Positions 42,897-51,574 are shown, counted from the first letter of the stretch. The stretch is 64,000 nucleotides of DNA from Microbacterium tenebrionis (GCF_903645325.1 NZ_CAHJXQ010000001.1:496001-560000); one strand, 5' to 3'. Notes: generated from the sequence alone by a model not told the origin. Made by a program: numbers and translations.

Positions 42897-43355
42897 ATGA
42901 TCAGCCAGGCCGTCTCACCCACCGTTCGCAAGGGCGCCGCCGTCGTCGGCATGGCCGGCATGCTCGTGCTCGCCGGATGCTCCGGAGCGGCCGATACCGA
43001 GGATGCCTCGACCGATTCCACAGGGAATTCCGGGAGCGACGGCGGGGCGCCATCCGGAGACTACGCCGATGGCACCTACACCGCCGAGGGCTCGTATCAG
43101 ACCCCCGAGACGGTCGAGCAGATCTCCGTGACGCTCACCCTCGCAGACGGCGTCGTGACCGACGTCGAGGTCACCGGCGACCCCCAGGCCCGCGAGACCG
43201 AGCAGTACCAGGGGCAGTTCATCGCGGGCATCGCCGATGAGGTGGTCGGTATCGCGATCGACGAGCTGAACGTCACCCGCGTCGCAGGATCCTCGCTCAC
43301 CAGCGGCGGGTTCAACGCGGCCCTCGAGGACATCAAGGACCAGGCCGCGAGCTGA
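42897..43355 (+). CDS. FMN-binding-domain lipoprotein
   Basis: The 152-residue lipoprotein (lipobox LAGC, Cys 28) has a Ser/Asp/Gly-rich spacer and then an FMN_bind domain: YADGTYTAEGSYQTPETVEQ (about residues 62-81), LTLADGVVTDVEVTGDPQA and the C-terminal AGSSLTSGGFNAAL. In this family ApbE attaches FMN through phosphate to the Thr of an SGAT-x-TS motif. Here the aligned residue is Ser 133 (GSS), an unusual but chemically possible acceptor. It should carry electrons at the outer face of the membrane. ApbE is the next gene, 2 bases away. Confidence 0.85.
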   Translation: MISQAVSPTVRKGAAVVGMAGMLVLAGCSGAADTEDASTDSTGNSGSDGGAPSGDYADGTYTAEGSYQTPETVEQISVTLTLADGVVTDVEVTGDPQARETEQYQGQFIAGIADEVVGIAIDELNVTRVAGSSLTSGGFNAALEDIKDQAAS

Positions 43356-43357
43356 CG

Positions 43358-44215
43358 ATGGCGACCTGGCGATTCGACGCCATCGGCACGAGGTGGGAGA
43401 TCGAGACCGCCGAGGCTCTGACCGGCGCGCAGCGCTCTCGCATCGACGCGATCGTCGCCGGGTTCGATGCCACGTGGTCGCGGTTCCGGGCCGACTCGCT
43501 CGTCACCCGCTTGTCGGTCGCCGGGGGCCAGGCGGACACCCCGTCGGACGCCGTCGCCATGTTCGATGCGTACCGCGAGCTGTCGGATGCGACAGCCGGC
43601 GCGGTCAACCCTCTCGTCGGCCGGAGCCTGAGCGCTCTCGGCTACGACGCTGCGCACTCGCTCTCTGCACGCGATCCCGAGCCCGCGCCCGCCGACTGGC
43701 AGAACGTCCTCGACTGGGACGGCGAGCAGCTGTCCCTGGCATCCGGCGCGATCATCGACGTCGGCGCACTCGGCAAGGGCCGTCTCGTCGATCTCGTGGC
43801 GGCCGAGCTCGACGACGTCGACGGCGACCTCGTCGTCGACGCATCGGGTGACCTCATCGTGCGCGGCGAAGCGCGCATCGGGCTGGAGCATCCGTTCGAC
43901 CAGGCCAAGGCCATCGGGATCGCGACGATCCGCGATCAGGCGCTGTGCGCTTCGGCGACGAACCGGCGAGTCTGGGGAGACGGCCTGCACCACGTGCTCG
44001 ACGCCCGCACCGGCGCGCCGGTGCGGGCCTGGGCGGCGACGTGGGCCATCGCCGAGGACGCCATGCACGCGGATGCCGTCGCCACCGCGCTGTTCTTCGA
44101 CGGCGGACCGCAGCTCGCCGAGCGCTGGGGCGTCGAGTGGGTGCGGATGAGCACCTCGGGTGCGGCCGAACACTCGCAGAACGCCCCCGTCGAGCTGTTC
44201 ATGCGGAAGAGTTGA
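43358..44215 (+). CDS. apbE: FAD:protein FMN transferase (ApbE)
   Basis: The 285-residue protein has the ApbE layout: FDAIGTRWEI at the start, FDATWSRFRADSLVTRL (about residues 35-51), GALGKGRLVDLVA (about 139-151), DLVVDASGDLIVRG (about 160), VLDARTGAPV (about 217) and the Mg-binding ACT-like MHADAVATALFF (about 239). It transfers FMN from FAD to a Ser/Thr of target proteins. It has no signal peptide, whereas many ApbEs are exported lipoproteins. It sits between its likely target and the membrane flavoprotein. Confidence 0.92.
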   Translation: MATWRFDAIGTRWEIETAEALTGAQRSRIDAIVAGFDATWSRFRADSLVTRLSVAGGQADTPSDAVAMFDAYRELSDATAGAVNPLVGRSLSALGYDAAHSLSARDPEPAPADWQNVLDWDGEQLSLASGAIIDVGALGKGRLVDLVAAELDDVDGDLVVDASGDLIVRGEARIGLEHPFDQAKAIGIATIRDQALCASATNRRVWGDGLHHVLDARTGAPVRAWAATWAIAEDAMHADAVATALFFDGGPQLAERWGVEWVRMSTSGAAEHSQNAPVELFMRKS

Positions 44216-44218
44216 ACC

Positions 44219-45787
44219 GTGACCTCATTCACATCCCTCCGCCAGCGGGTGCTGGCCGTCCTCGGCGCCGTCTCGATGTACCGGCTGACGCTGTCATCGC
44301 TCGCGATCCTCGCCGCCATCGCGTTCGTCCTGTCGTTCTTCGGCCTCGTGGGCCCGTCGCCGCTCGAGCTCGCGCTCTCGTTCGTCGTGCTGGCGATCGT
44401 GATCTCACTCGTTGATGCCGCAGCGCAGCGCCTGCTGCATCTGCCGTGGCGCCTCGAGTCATCGCTTGTCACCGCGCTCATCCTCCTCTTCGTCATGCGC
44501 CCCGGTGCCGATGCGACAGCCCTCGTCGGGCTCGCGCTCGCCGGTGCCATCGCGAGCGTGTCGAAGTACCTCATCGCCTGGCGCGGCCGGCACATCTTCA
44601 ACCCCGCTGCGTTCGGCGCGGCCGTCGTCTCGATCGCCGGTGCATTCGGCGCCTTCGCATGGCTCGGCACGTCGGCATCGTGGTGGGTGGGGACGCCGGC
44701 CATGGCGATCCCGGTCGCGCTGTTCGGCCTCGCCGTCCTCTGGCGCACCGAGAAGGTGCGGGTCGTTCTTGTGTTCCTCCTCCTCGCCGTGGGCGCCGCG
44801 GTCGTGCGACAGGCCGTGCAGGCACAGCAGTTCAACATCGCGTTCGACCTGCCGACGGCGCTGTCGTTCGCCGTGCTGCAGTCGCCGTTCCTGTTCCTCG
44901 GCGTGTTCATGGTCTCGGAGCCGCTCACGAGTCCGCCGCGACGCTGGCAGCAGTTCTGGGTCGCCGGGGTCGTCGGCGTGCTCGCCGGCTGGCCGATCCC
45001 CGTCGGGGACCTCTTCACGCTCGGCCAGGAGCGGGCGCTGCTGATCGGCAACCTGCTCGCGCTCACCTTCGCACTGCGCGGATCGGTGCGGCTCACGCTC
45101 GAGAAGCGCGAGTTCATCACCCCGACCGCGCAGGAGCTCACCTTCCGAGCCCAGGGCAGGCTGCGGTTCCAGCCGGGGCAGTACCTCGAACTCGACGTCC
45201 CGCACCACCGCCCCGATGCGCGGGGCACCCGTCGCGAGTTCAGCATCGTTTCCGCGCCGGCTGATCTGCCGACGCTCCGGATCGCGTACAAGAACGGCGA
45301 TCAGAAGCATCCGTCGTCCTACAAGCGCGCGCTCGCCGCGGCCGAACCGGGCACGGTGCTCGCCGTCACCGGAACCTGGGGCGACTTCCTGCTCCCGAAG
45401 GGCGAGGCACCCGTCCTCATGGTCGCGGCCGGCATCGGCGTGACGCCGTTCGTCTCGCAGCTGCGCGAGCTGCAGGCCGCGGGGCACAACCGCGACATCG
45501 TGCTCGTGTACGTCGCATCCGAGGCATCCGAGCTCGCGTTCCGTTCCGAGCTCGAGGCCACAGGAGTGCCGGTCGTCGTCTTCACGCGCGACCGGCCGGA
45601 GGGTCTCCCCGCGCACTGGACGTGGGCGCAGGGCGTTCGGCTGGATGCCGAGGGCCTCGAGCGCGTCGTGCCGGACATCTCGTCACGGCACACGTTCATC
45701 TCGGGTCCGCCGCGCCTGATCGCCGACCTGGCGCCGGCGCTGCAGAAGGCGCGCTCGGTCACGACGGACGCGTTCGCCGGGTACTGA
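44219..45787 (+). CDS. RnfD/NqrB-like membrane protein fused to a flavin reductase (FNR) domain
   Basis: The 522-residue protein joins about ten transmembrane helices (about residues 18-290; with GRHIFNPAAFGAAVVSIAG near 122, as in RnfD/NqrB) to a soluble ferredoxin-NADP reductase module. The FNR part has the FAD motif RREFSIVSAP (about 339), KNGDQKHPSSYKRAL, the NAD(P) loop VLMVAAGIGVTPFVSQL (about 399-415), and ISGPPRLI (about 496). It should take electrons from NAD(P)H inside and pass them across the membrane to the flavinylated lipoprotein. The GTG start is 3 bases after apbE. Confidence 0.88.
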   Translation: MTSFTSLRQRVLAVLGAVSMYRLTLSSLAILAAIAFVLSFFGLVGPSPLELALSFVVLAIVISLVDAAAQRLLHLPWRLESSLVTALILLFVMRPGADATALVGLALAGAIASVSKYLIAWRGRHIFNPAAFGAAVVSIAGAFGAFAWLGTSASWWVGTPAMAIPVALFGLAVLWRTEKVRVVLVFLLLAVGAAVVRQAVQAQQFNIAFDLPTALSFAVLQSPFLFLGVFMVSEPLTSPPRRWQQFWVAGVVGVLAGWPIPVGDLFTLGQERALLIGNLLALTFALRGSVRLTLEKREFITPTAQELTFRAQGRLRFQPGQYLELDVPHHRPDARGTRREFSIVSAPADLPTLRIAYKNGDQKHPSSYKRALAAAEPGTVLAVTGTWGDFLLPKGEAPVLMVAAGIGVTPFVSQLRELQAAGHNRDIVLVYVASEASELAFRSELEATGVPVVVFTRDRPEGLPAHWTWAQGVRLDAEGLERVVPDISSRHTFISGPPRLIADLAPALQKARSVTTDAFAGY

Positions 45788-45795
45788 TCCCTCCT

Positions 45796-45818
45796 CCCTG
45801 CACCGCACGGATGCAGGG
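45796..45818 (+). terminator. hairpin after the flavin cluster
   Basis: CCCTGCA, nine bases, TGCAGGG begins 8 bases after the stop at 45787. It has no T-run and shares its CGGATGCAGG core with repeats around the neighbouring endonuclease gene, so it may be part of that element. Confidence 0.45.
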
Positions 45819-45843
45819 AGAATGAACGGCGGGAGGGCGATGT

Positions 45844-45890
45844 GCCGACGGATGCCCTTGCATCCGGTCGGCGGCCCTGCATGTGTACGG
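45844..45890. repeat. left flanking repeat of the DUF559 gene
   Basis: GCCGACGGATGC, CCTT, GCATCCGGTCGGC forms a hairpin (45844-45872). The 32 bases 45859-45890 match the direct copy at 46872-46903 at 25 positions, ending in CCCTGCATGTGTACGG versus CCCTGCATGCGTGCGG. Confidence 0.7.
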
Positions 45891-45987
45891 GACGACTCGT
45901 TCTGCACAGTCGATCCGGGTTGCGGACCCATCCCCAGAAGCGTCATCTCAAGCCCGTCGATGGCGTTTCGTGGGCAAAGATCGTCGG

Positions 45988-46812
45988 ATGCTCCAGCCAT
46001 CACTTCTGATCAGTCATGAAGGCGGTATCGCCCGCGGCGTACGCCTGCAGGAATTCGGGCTTTCGCGACGGATGCTGTCGGAGGCGGTGAAGGACGGCAC
46101 GATCCTGCGCGTGCGCCCTGGTGTATTCGCGACACCGTCGACCGACCACCGCCTGGTCGCCGCTGCCGAGCACGGCGGAGCCCTGACCTGCGGCGGGGCT
46201 CTGCGGTTGCACGGAATCTGGACGCTCCAGGACGATCTGGTGCCGCATGTGTGGCTCGGCGGCACCGGGCGCGTCCACCACCCCCGAGAATGCACGTGCG
46301 TCGGTCACTTCTTCGGCGGGGTCATGCGACTCGGACTGGCGCCGTTGGAGATCGTTCTCGTGCATGTCTTCCACTGCCACGGGGATGAGGCGTTCTTCGC
46401 GGCTCTCGAGTCCGCTCTCCGCACGGGCCGCATCACGGCGGCGGCGAAAGATCGTATCCGGCGCAGGCTCCCCGCCGGGGCGCGTTGGCTCGTCGATCTC
46501 GCTCGGAATGACGCTGACAGCGGTCTGGAATCGCTGCTCCGGCTCCGACTGCATGTCCTCGGCATCCGACTCGTTTGTCAGGTCGACATCCCGACCGTCG
46601 GCAGGGTGGATTTCGTGATCGGCGATCGGCTCATCCTCGAGGTCGACGGCAAGGAGAACCACGACGGCGAGGTCCATCGGCACAAGGACCTCGTTCGCGA
46701 TGCCGCAGCATCCGCTCTCGGTTATGAAACGCTCCGGTTCGACTACGCTCAGATCGTCCACGATTGGCAGAGCGTCGAGGCGGCCGTCCTCGCGGCGCTC
46801 GTCCGGACGTGA
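45988..46812 (+). CDS. AbiEi-like N-terminus plus DUF559 (Vsr-like PD-(D/E)xK) endonuclease protein
   Basis: The 274-residue protein starts with a winged-helix part (GGIARGVRLQEFGLSRRMLS then VRPGVFATP, about residues 11-50), as in AbiEi-type antitoxins. The C-terminal domain (about 190-270) has IPTVGRVDFVIGDRLILEVDG followed by KENH and LRFDYAQI: Asp, then E-x-D/K residues of a DUF559, Vsr-like nuclease. Such proteins are multi-copy in Microbacteriaceae and of unknown function. Direct and inverted repeats on both sides suggest a mobile unit. Confidence 0.82.
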   Translation: MLQPSLLISHEGGIARGVRLQEFGLSRRMLSEAVKDGTILRVRPGVFATPSTDHRLVAAAEHGGALTCGGALRLHGIWTLQDDLVPHVWLGGTGRVHHPRECTCVGHFFGGVMRLGLAPLEIVLVHVFHCHGDEAFFAALESALRTGRITAAAKDRIRRRLPAGARWLVDLARNDADSGLESLLRLRLHVLGIRLVCQVDIPTVGRVDFVIGDRLILEVDGKENHDGEVHRHKDLVRDAAASALGYETLRFDYAQIVHDWQSVEAAVLAALVRT

Positions 46813-46827
46813 TCCCGGGACGGATGC

Positions 46828-46911
46828 AGGTTCGTTGAACGGATGCAGGGGCAATCACCGGACGATTCTCCTGCATCCGTCCGATGACCCTGCATGCGTG
46901 CGGATGTCGGA
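46828..46911. repeat. right flanking repeats of the DUF559 gene
   Basis: ACGGATGCAGG occurs twice as a direct repeat (from about 46820 and 46839). The second copy pairs with CCTGCATCCGT (46870-46880), and CGTCCGA pairs with TCGGACG further right. The 32 bases 46872-46903 are a direct copy of the left flank (25 of 32). Confidence 0.7.
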
Positions 46912-46918
46912 CGAGAGG

Positions 46919-48397
46919 TCACGCCGTCCGGCGGGGCGTCAGCGGGAAGCGGACCGTGAACGTCGTGCTCCCCGGCTCCGATGTGACGTCGATCGTGCCG
47001 TGGTGGCCTTCGACGATCGCCTTCGCGATCGCCAGGCCCAGCCCTGTGCCTCCGGTCTGGCGCGCTCGCGAGCTGTCTCCGCGAGCGAAGCGCGCGAACA
47101 GCTGATCGCGGACGGCCGGCTCGATACCCGGCCCGTCGTCATGCACGCGCATCACGGCCTCGTCGCCCTCGCGGGCGACGCTCAACGTGATCTCCGTCCC
47201 CGCCGGTGTGTGGGTCCTCGCGTTGGCGAGCAGGTTCGCCACGACCTGGTGCAGGCGGCCCGCGTCGCCGAGCATGACGACCGGCTCGGCGGGCACGTCG
47301 ATGTTCCAGACGTGCTCGGGGCCGGTGGGGCGGGCGTCCGACAGGCCCTCGAGTGCGAGCTGCGTCAGGTCGACGGTCCCGTGGACGAGCTCCTGCCCCT
47401 CATCGAGACGGGCGAGGAGCAGGAGGTCCTCGACCAGGCGCGTCATGCGCAGCGACTGGGCCTGGATGCGCTCGAGCGCGGTCTCTGTGCCCGACGCGTC
47501 CGCCCCCTGGTGCAGGGCTCGCAGCGAGAGCTCGGAATACCCGCGGATGGATGCCAGGGGAGTGCGCAGCTCGTGGCTGGCGTCGGCGACGAACTTGCGC
47601 ATGAGCGCCTCGTTCCGCTGACGCGCTGCGAGGGAGTCGTTGACGTGGTCGAGCAGCTTGTTCAGCGAGGCGCCCACGATGCCGGTCTCCGTGCGCGGAT
47701 CGGCCTCGGCCGCCGGAACGCGCTCGGTGATCTCGACCTCACCGCGGTCGAGGGGCTGATTCGCGACACGCGTCGCCGTGCGTGCCACGGCGCGCAGCGG
47801 CCGGAGGCTGTAGCGGATCGTGACCGCCGTCGTGAGGGCGAGCAGGATGAGTCCGCCGAGAGTGGCGAGCGTGATCACGGTGAGCAGCTGCGCCATGGTG
47901 CTCTGGATCTCGGTGCGGGGGAGGCCCGTGACGATCCCCACCCCGTTGCGCGAGGTGACGGTGACGAGGAAGGACCCGACCCCCTCCAGGTTCACGGAAG
48001 CGTCCGGAGAGCTCTGCACGGCTTCGTTGATCGCCAGCAGCTGGGAGCGGCTGAGCTCGATGGTCTCGTCGGACGTCACGACCACCCCCGTCGCCCCGTC
48101 GGCCGATGCGATGGCGAGGAGCACGCCCTGGCCCTGAAAATGCTGGCCGGAGAGCACGCGCTCCGCCGTGATCGGCTGCCCGTCGACGGCCGCGGCCTGC
48201 GTCCGCTGTGCGACCAGAAAGCTCGTCTGCGACGCCGTCGCCTTCACCTGATCGAGCAGGCGCCCCTCCAGGGCGGTCCCGAGCGTCGCGCTCGTGATGA
48301 CGGCGACGATGATGAGGATGATCGACACGAACCCGATGACGGCGGTCATGAGCCGCGCCTGCAGGGTCAGCGGTCGACGCAGCCTCGGTGCGATCAC
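46919..48397 (-). CDS. OmpR-type sensor histidine kinase
   Basis: The 492-residue kinase has two transmembrane helices (about residues 16-38 and 170-192) around an extracytoplasmic domain and a HAMP linker. The HisKA part has FVADASHELRTPLASIRGYSE (phosphorylated His about residue 275). HATPase_c shows the N box VVANLLANARTHTP (about 385), DDGPGI and TGGTGLGLAIAKAI. The arrangement resembles MprB/TcrY. The GTG start overlaps the stop of the response regulator gene (GTGA). Confidence 0.92.
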   Translation of the reverse strand: MIAPRLRRPLTLQARLMTAVIGFVSIILIIVAVITSATLGTALEGRLLDQVKATASQTSFLVAQRTQAAAVDGQPITAERVLSGQHFQGQGVLLAIASADGATGVVVTSDETIELSRSQLLAINEAVQSSPDASVNLEGVGSFLVTVTSRNGVGIVTGLPRTEIQSTMAQLLTVITLATLGGLILLALTTAVTIRYSLRPLRAVARTATRVANQPLDRGEVEITERVPAAEADPRTETGIVGASLNKLLDHVNDSLAARQRNEALMRKFVADASHELRTPLASIRGYSELSLRALHQGADASGTETALERIQAQSLRMTRLVEDLLLLARLDEGQELVHGTVDLTQLALEGLSDARPTGPEHVWNIDVPAEPVVMLGDAGRLHQVVANLLANARTHTPAGTEITLSVAREGDEAVMRVHDDGPGIEPAVRDQLFARFARGDSSRARQTGGTGLGLAIAKAIVEGHHGTIDVTSEPGSTTFTVRFPLTPRRTA

Positions 48398-49122
48398 TGC
48401 GGAGCCTTGATCATGTATCCGACGCCACGGACCGTGTGCAGCAGCGGGGTGCGGCCCGCGTCGATCTTCTTGCGGAGGTACGAGATGTACAGCTCGACGA
48501 CCGAGGACTTGCCGCCGAAGTCGTAGCTCCAAACGCGGTCGAGGATCTGCGCCTTCGACAGCACGCGGCGCTCGTTGCGCATGAGGTAGCGCAGCAGCTC
48601 GAACTCGGTCGCGGTCAGCTCGATCTCGGTGCCGTCGCGCTCGACCTCGTGGCTGTCCTCGTTGAGGGTGAGATCGCCCACGCGCAGAATCGACTGACCG
48701 TCGTCGGACGTCGCCGAACCGGTCCGGCGGATGATCGCACGCAGGCGCGCGATGACCTCCTCGAGGCTGAACGGCTTGGTGACGTAGTCGTCGCCGCCGG
48801 CGGTGAGTCCGGCGATGCGGTCGCCGACGGCATCCTTCGCGGTCAGGAACAGTACGGGCACGAGATTGCCGGACTCGCGCAGACGGCGCAGGACGCTCAT
48901 GCCGTCGAGGTCGGGCATCATGATGTCGAGCACGAGGGCGTCCGGTTCGAACTCCCGCGCCACCTGCAGGGCCTCGAGGCCCGAGGATGCGGTGCGCACC
49001 TCCCAGCCCTCCATCCGCAGCGCCATCGCGAGCAGGTCGGTGAGCATCTGCTCATCGTCCACGGCGAGGATGCGCAGCGGGGATCCGTCAGGGCGGTGCA
49101 GTTCGGGCAGATCGGTGCTCAT
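48394..49122 (-). CDS. OmpR-type response regulator
   Basis: The 242-residue regulator has a receiver domain with ILAVDDEQM (about residue 22), the phospho-Asp in DALVLDIMMPDLDG (about 67) and Lys in YVTKPFSLEEV (about 117), then the trans_reg_C winged helix with ELTATEFELLRYLMRNERRV and SKAQILDRVW (about 165-200). It is of the MprA/TcrX type. It is divergent from the ABC exporter genes, with direct CGATTC repeats in the shared gap, so it probably controls the exporter. The ATG at 49122 is preferred to a longer start. Confidence 0.92.
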   Translation of the reverse strand: MSTDLPELHRPDGSPLRILAVDDEQMLTDLLAMALRMEGWEVRTASSGLEALQVAREFEPDALVLDIMMPDLDGMSVLRRLRESGNLVPVLFLTAKDAVGDRIAGLTAGGDDYVTKPFSLEEVIARLRAIIRRTGSATSDDGQSILRVGDLTLNEDSHEVERDGTEIELTATEFELLRYLMRNERRVLSKAQILDRVWSYDFGGKSSVVELYISYLRKKIDAGRTPLLHTVRGVGYMIKAPQ

Positions 49123-49171
49123 GGCTCCATTGTGCGCATCCGATCGGAGCGAATCCATAGAGCGCGCTATG

Positions 49172-49202
49172 CGATTCCTGTGAACCGCTGGTCATACGAT
49201 TC
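49172..49202 (+). promoter_or_regulatory. direct repeat in the regulator/exporter gap
   Basis: CGATTCCTGTGA (49172-) and CGATTCTCATCA (49197-) repeat with 25-base spacing between the response regulator start and the exporter start. OmpR-type regulators bind direct repeats, so this is a candidate site. Confidence 0.4.
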
Positions 49203-49284
49203 TCATCACCCGTTGATCGCGCGCCCATCGATCGCATTCCTACTGTCGAATCCGTTCCGCGACGCACGCGGCAGAAGGAGAGAC

Positions 49285-50752
49285 ATGTACGCAACGTATC
49301 TGCGGCGCGAGCTGGCGGGCCGCAAGAGACAGACCATCATCGTGGCGGTCGGGCTCGGGCTCGCGATCGCCCTCGTGATCGTCGTGAACGCGCTGACCGC
49401 CGGAGTGCGCGACGCGCAGACGCAGGCGCTGGAGTCGGTGTACGGCGTCGGGACAGACCTGACCGTCACGGGTGCCGCTGCCGAACCCGGCGAGGGCGGC
49501 GGACAGCGGTTCGAGTTCGGCTCCGAGGCGGGGGAGGAGGCCGGCGACACCACGACGCTCGACCAGTCGATGCTCACGACCGACTTCCGCCGCGGAACGC
49601 TGGATGCCTCGGTGCTCGCGACCGTGCTCGGCACGGACGGCGTCGTCGCGGCATCCGGGACCCTGAGCCTGACGAACTCGACGTTCTCGGGCGAGCTGCC
49701 CAGCGGCGGGGTCGGGCGCCGGGGGGGGGGACGCGCGGCGACGGCGAGGCGCCGCCGACCGGCGGGCGGACGGCGAGGGCGGCAGCGCCTTCGGCATCGA
49801 TTCCTTCACGGTGCTCGGCATCGACCCCGGTGAGGATGCCATCGGCCCGCTGGCCTCGGTGGAGGTCAGCGACGGCCGCGGATTCGACGCCGCCGACAGC
49901 GGCGAGCTCGTCGCCCTCGTGGACTCGTCGTACGCCGCCACGTCCGCGATCGCCGTGGGTGACACGATCGACGTCGCAGGCTCCGACGTCGAGGTCGTGG
50001 GCATCGTGGCATCCACCTCCGACTCCGCCGACACGGCCGCGAATGTCTACCTGCCGCTGGAGACCGCGCAGGAGCTTGCGGGCGTCGAGGACGTCCTCTC
50101 GACCGTCTACGTGCAGGCCGATTCGGCATCGGCCATCGACTCCGTGCAGGCCGCTCTGTCCGACGAGCTCCCCGACGCCACGGTGAGCTCGCAGTCGGAT
50201 CTCGCCTCCACGGTCTCCGGGTCGCTCTCCAGTGCCAACGAGATGATCACGAACCTCGGCACCTGGCTGTCGATCATCGTGCTCGCCGTCGCCGTCATGA
50301 TCTCGGTGCTGTTCACGATCTCGGGCGTCACGCGGCGCACGCGGGAGTTCGGAACGCTGAAGGCCATCGGATGGTCCAATGGCCGCGTCGTGCGCCAGGT
50401 GGCAGGGGAATCGATGGTCCAGGGGCTGATCGGCGGGGCCGCCGGACTCGTGCTGGGTCTGGTCGGAATCCTGCTGATCAACGTCATCCAGCCGACGATC
50501 TCGGCCGCGGCTGAGACGCCTTCGGGCATGGGCGGGCCCGGCGGCGGCATGGGGGGCCCGACCGGCGGCGGAGGCGGCGGGATGTTCGAGACCGCGCAGG
50601 CGACCGACATCGTCCTGAGCGCGCCCCTCACCCCCTGGGTGCTCTTCGCCGCCGTCGGACTCGCGGTGCTCGGCGGACTCGTCGCCGGCATGTTCGGCGG
50701 GTGGCGCGCCGCCAGGCTGAGCCCCGCCGAGGCCCTGCGCTCGGTCGCGTGA
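49285..50752 (+). pseudogene. MacB/FtsX-type ABC transporter permease with two frameshifts
   Basis: The N-terminal 145 residues (MYATYLRRELAGRKRQTIIV, first helix, periplasmic domain) and the part from about 49790 (SAFGIDSFTVLGIDPGED, three C-terminal helices, GTLKAIGWSNGRVVRQVAGE, ending AARLSPAEALRSVA) are one FtsX-like permease in different frames. A run of ten G at 49721-49730 and a GGCGGGCGG at about 49770 each seem one G short; adding two bases gives 489 residues. The Gly/Arg-rich joint between them is not real protein. Sequencing error in G runs is the likely cause. Confidence 0.85.
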
Positions 50753-50789
50753 CCGGCGCCGATCAGTGAACCACGACAAGGAGCAAGAG

Positions 50790-51518
50790 ATGACCATGAC
50801 AGACACCGTGCCTGCAGAGCGGACTCCCGACGCACCGGCGACGCTGTATCGCTTGGAGGGTGTCACGCGCACCTACACGCAGAAGCAGCGCGTCGTGAAA
50901 GCGTTGACCGGCGTCGACCTCGAGATCGGCTTCGGCGAGTTCGTCACGATCCAGGGACCAACGGGAGGGGGCAAGTCGACGCTCCTGCAGCTGCTGGGAG
51001 CGCTCGACAAGCCCACCTCCGGGTCGATCAGCCTCGGCGCCGCCGAGCTCTCGTCCGCGTCGCCGACGGCGCTCGGCCGGATCAGGGCCGAGGAGATCGG
51101 ATTCGTGTTCCAGGGCTTCAATCTCATCCCGACGCTGACGGCCGCCGAGAACGTGAACATGGCGCTCGAACCGCTGGGGCTGAGCGGTGCAGAGCGGAAG
51201 ACGCGCGTCGACGAGGCCCTGGCGCACGTGGGCCTCGCGGATCGTGGTGACCACCTGCCGACCGAACTCTCCGGCGGCCAGCAGCAGCGCGTCGCCATCG
51301 CGCGAGCGATCGTCAAGCGTCCGCGAGTGCTGCTGGCCGACGAACCGACTGGAAACCTGGACGAGAGCATGCGCGACGAGATCCTCGTGCTCCTCGAGCG
51401 GCTGTGCGCCGAGGGATTGACGCTCGTCATCGTCACCCACGACTCTGCCGTCGCCGCGCGGGCCAGCAGGCGATTGCGGCTCGCGAAGGGAGTGGTCACC
51501 GACATCACGCGCGGATGA
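50790..51518 (+). CDS. MacB-like ABC transporter ATP-binding protein
   Basis: The 242-residue ATPase has Walker A GPTGGGKST (about residue 52), Q-loop FVFQGFNLIPTLTA, signature LSGGQQQRVAIARAI (about 151), Walker B VLLADEPTGNLD (about 175) and the switch His in VIVTHDSAV. It pairs with the FtsX-like permease upstream as a LolD/MacB-type exporter that works on peptides, lipids or stress signals. The ATG at 50790 has AAGGAGC upstream. It is followed by a strong terminator. Confidence 0.93.
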   Translation: MTMTDTVPAERTPDAPATLYRLEGVTRTYTQKQRVVKALTGVDLEIGFGEFVTIQGPTGGGKSTLLQLLGALDKPTSGSISLGAAELSSASPTALGRIRAEEIGFVFQGFNLIPTLTAAENVNMALEPLGLSGAERKTRVDEALAHVGLADRGDHLPTELSGGQQQRVAIARAIVKRPRVLLADEPTGNLDESMRDEILVLLERLCAEGLTLVIVTHDSAVAARASRRLRLAKGVVTDITRG

Positions 51519-51521
51519 AGC

Positions 51522-51558
51522 GCGAGAGGCCGGCAACCTGACGGTTGCCGGCCTCTCG
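51522..51558. terminator. bidirectional terminator between the exporter and gnd
   Basis: CGAGAGGCCGGCAACC and GGTTGCCGGCCTCTCG form a 16-bp perfect stem with a four-base loop between the two convergent genes. Confidence 0.88.
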
Positions 51559-51574
51559 TCGCAGACGCACGCGG

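Noticed and set aside
46919..51518. A lantibiotic or bacteriocin cluster
   Set aside because: Only the regulator, kinase and exporter are present; there is no precursor peptide, modification enzyme or protease nearby.
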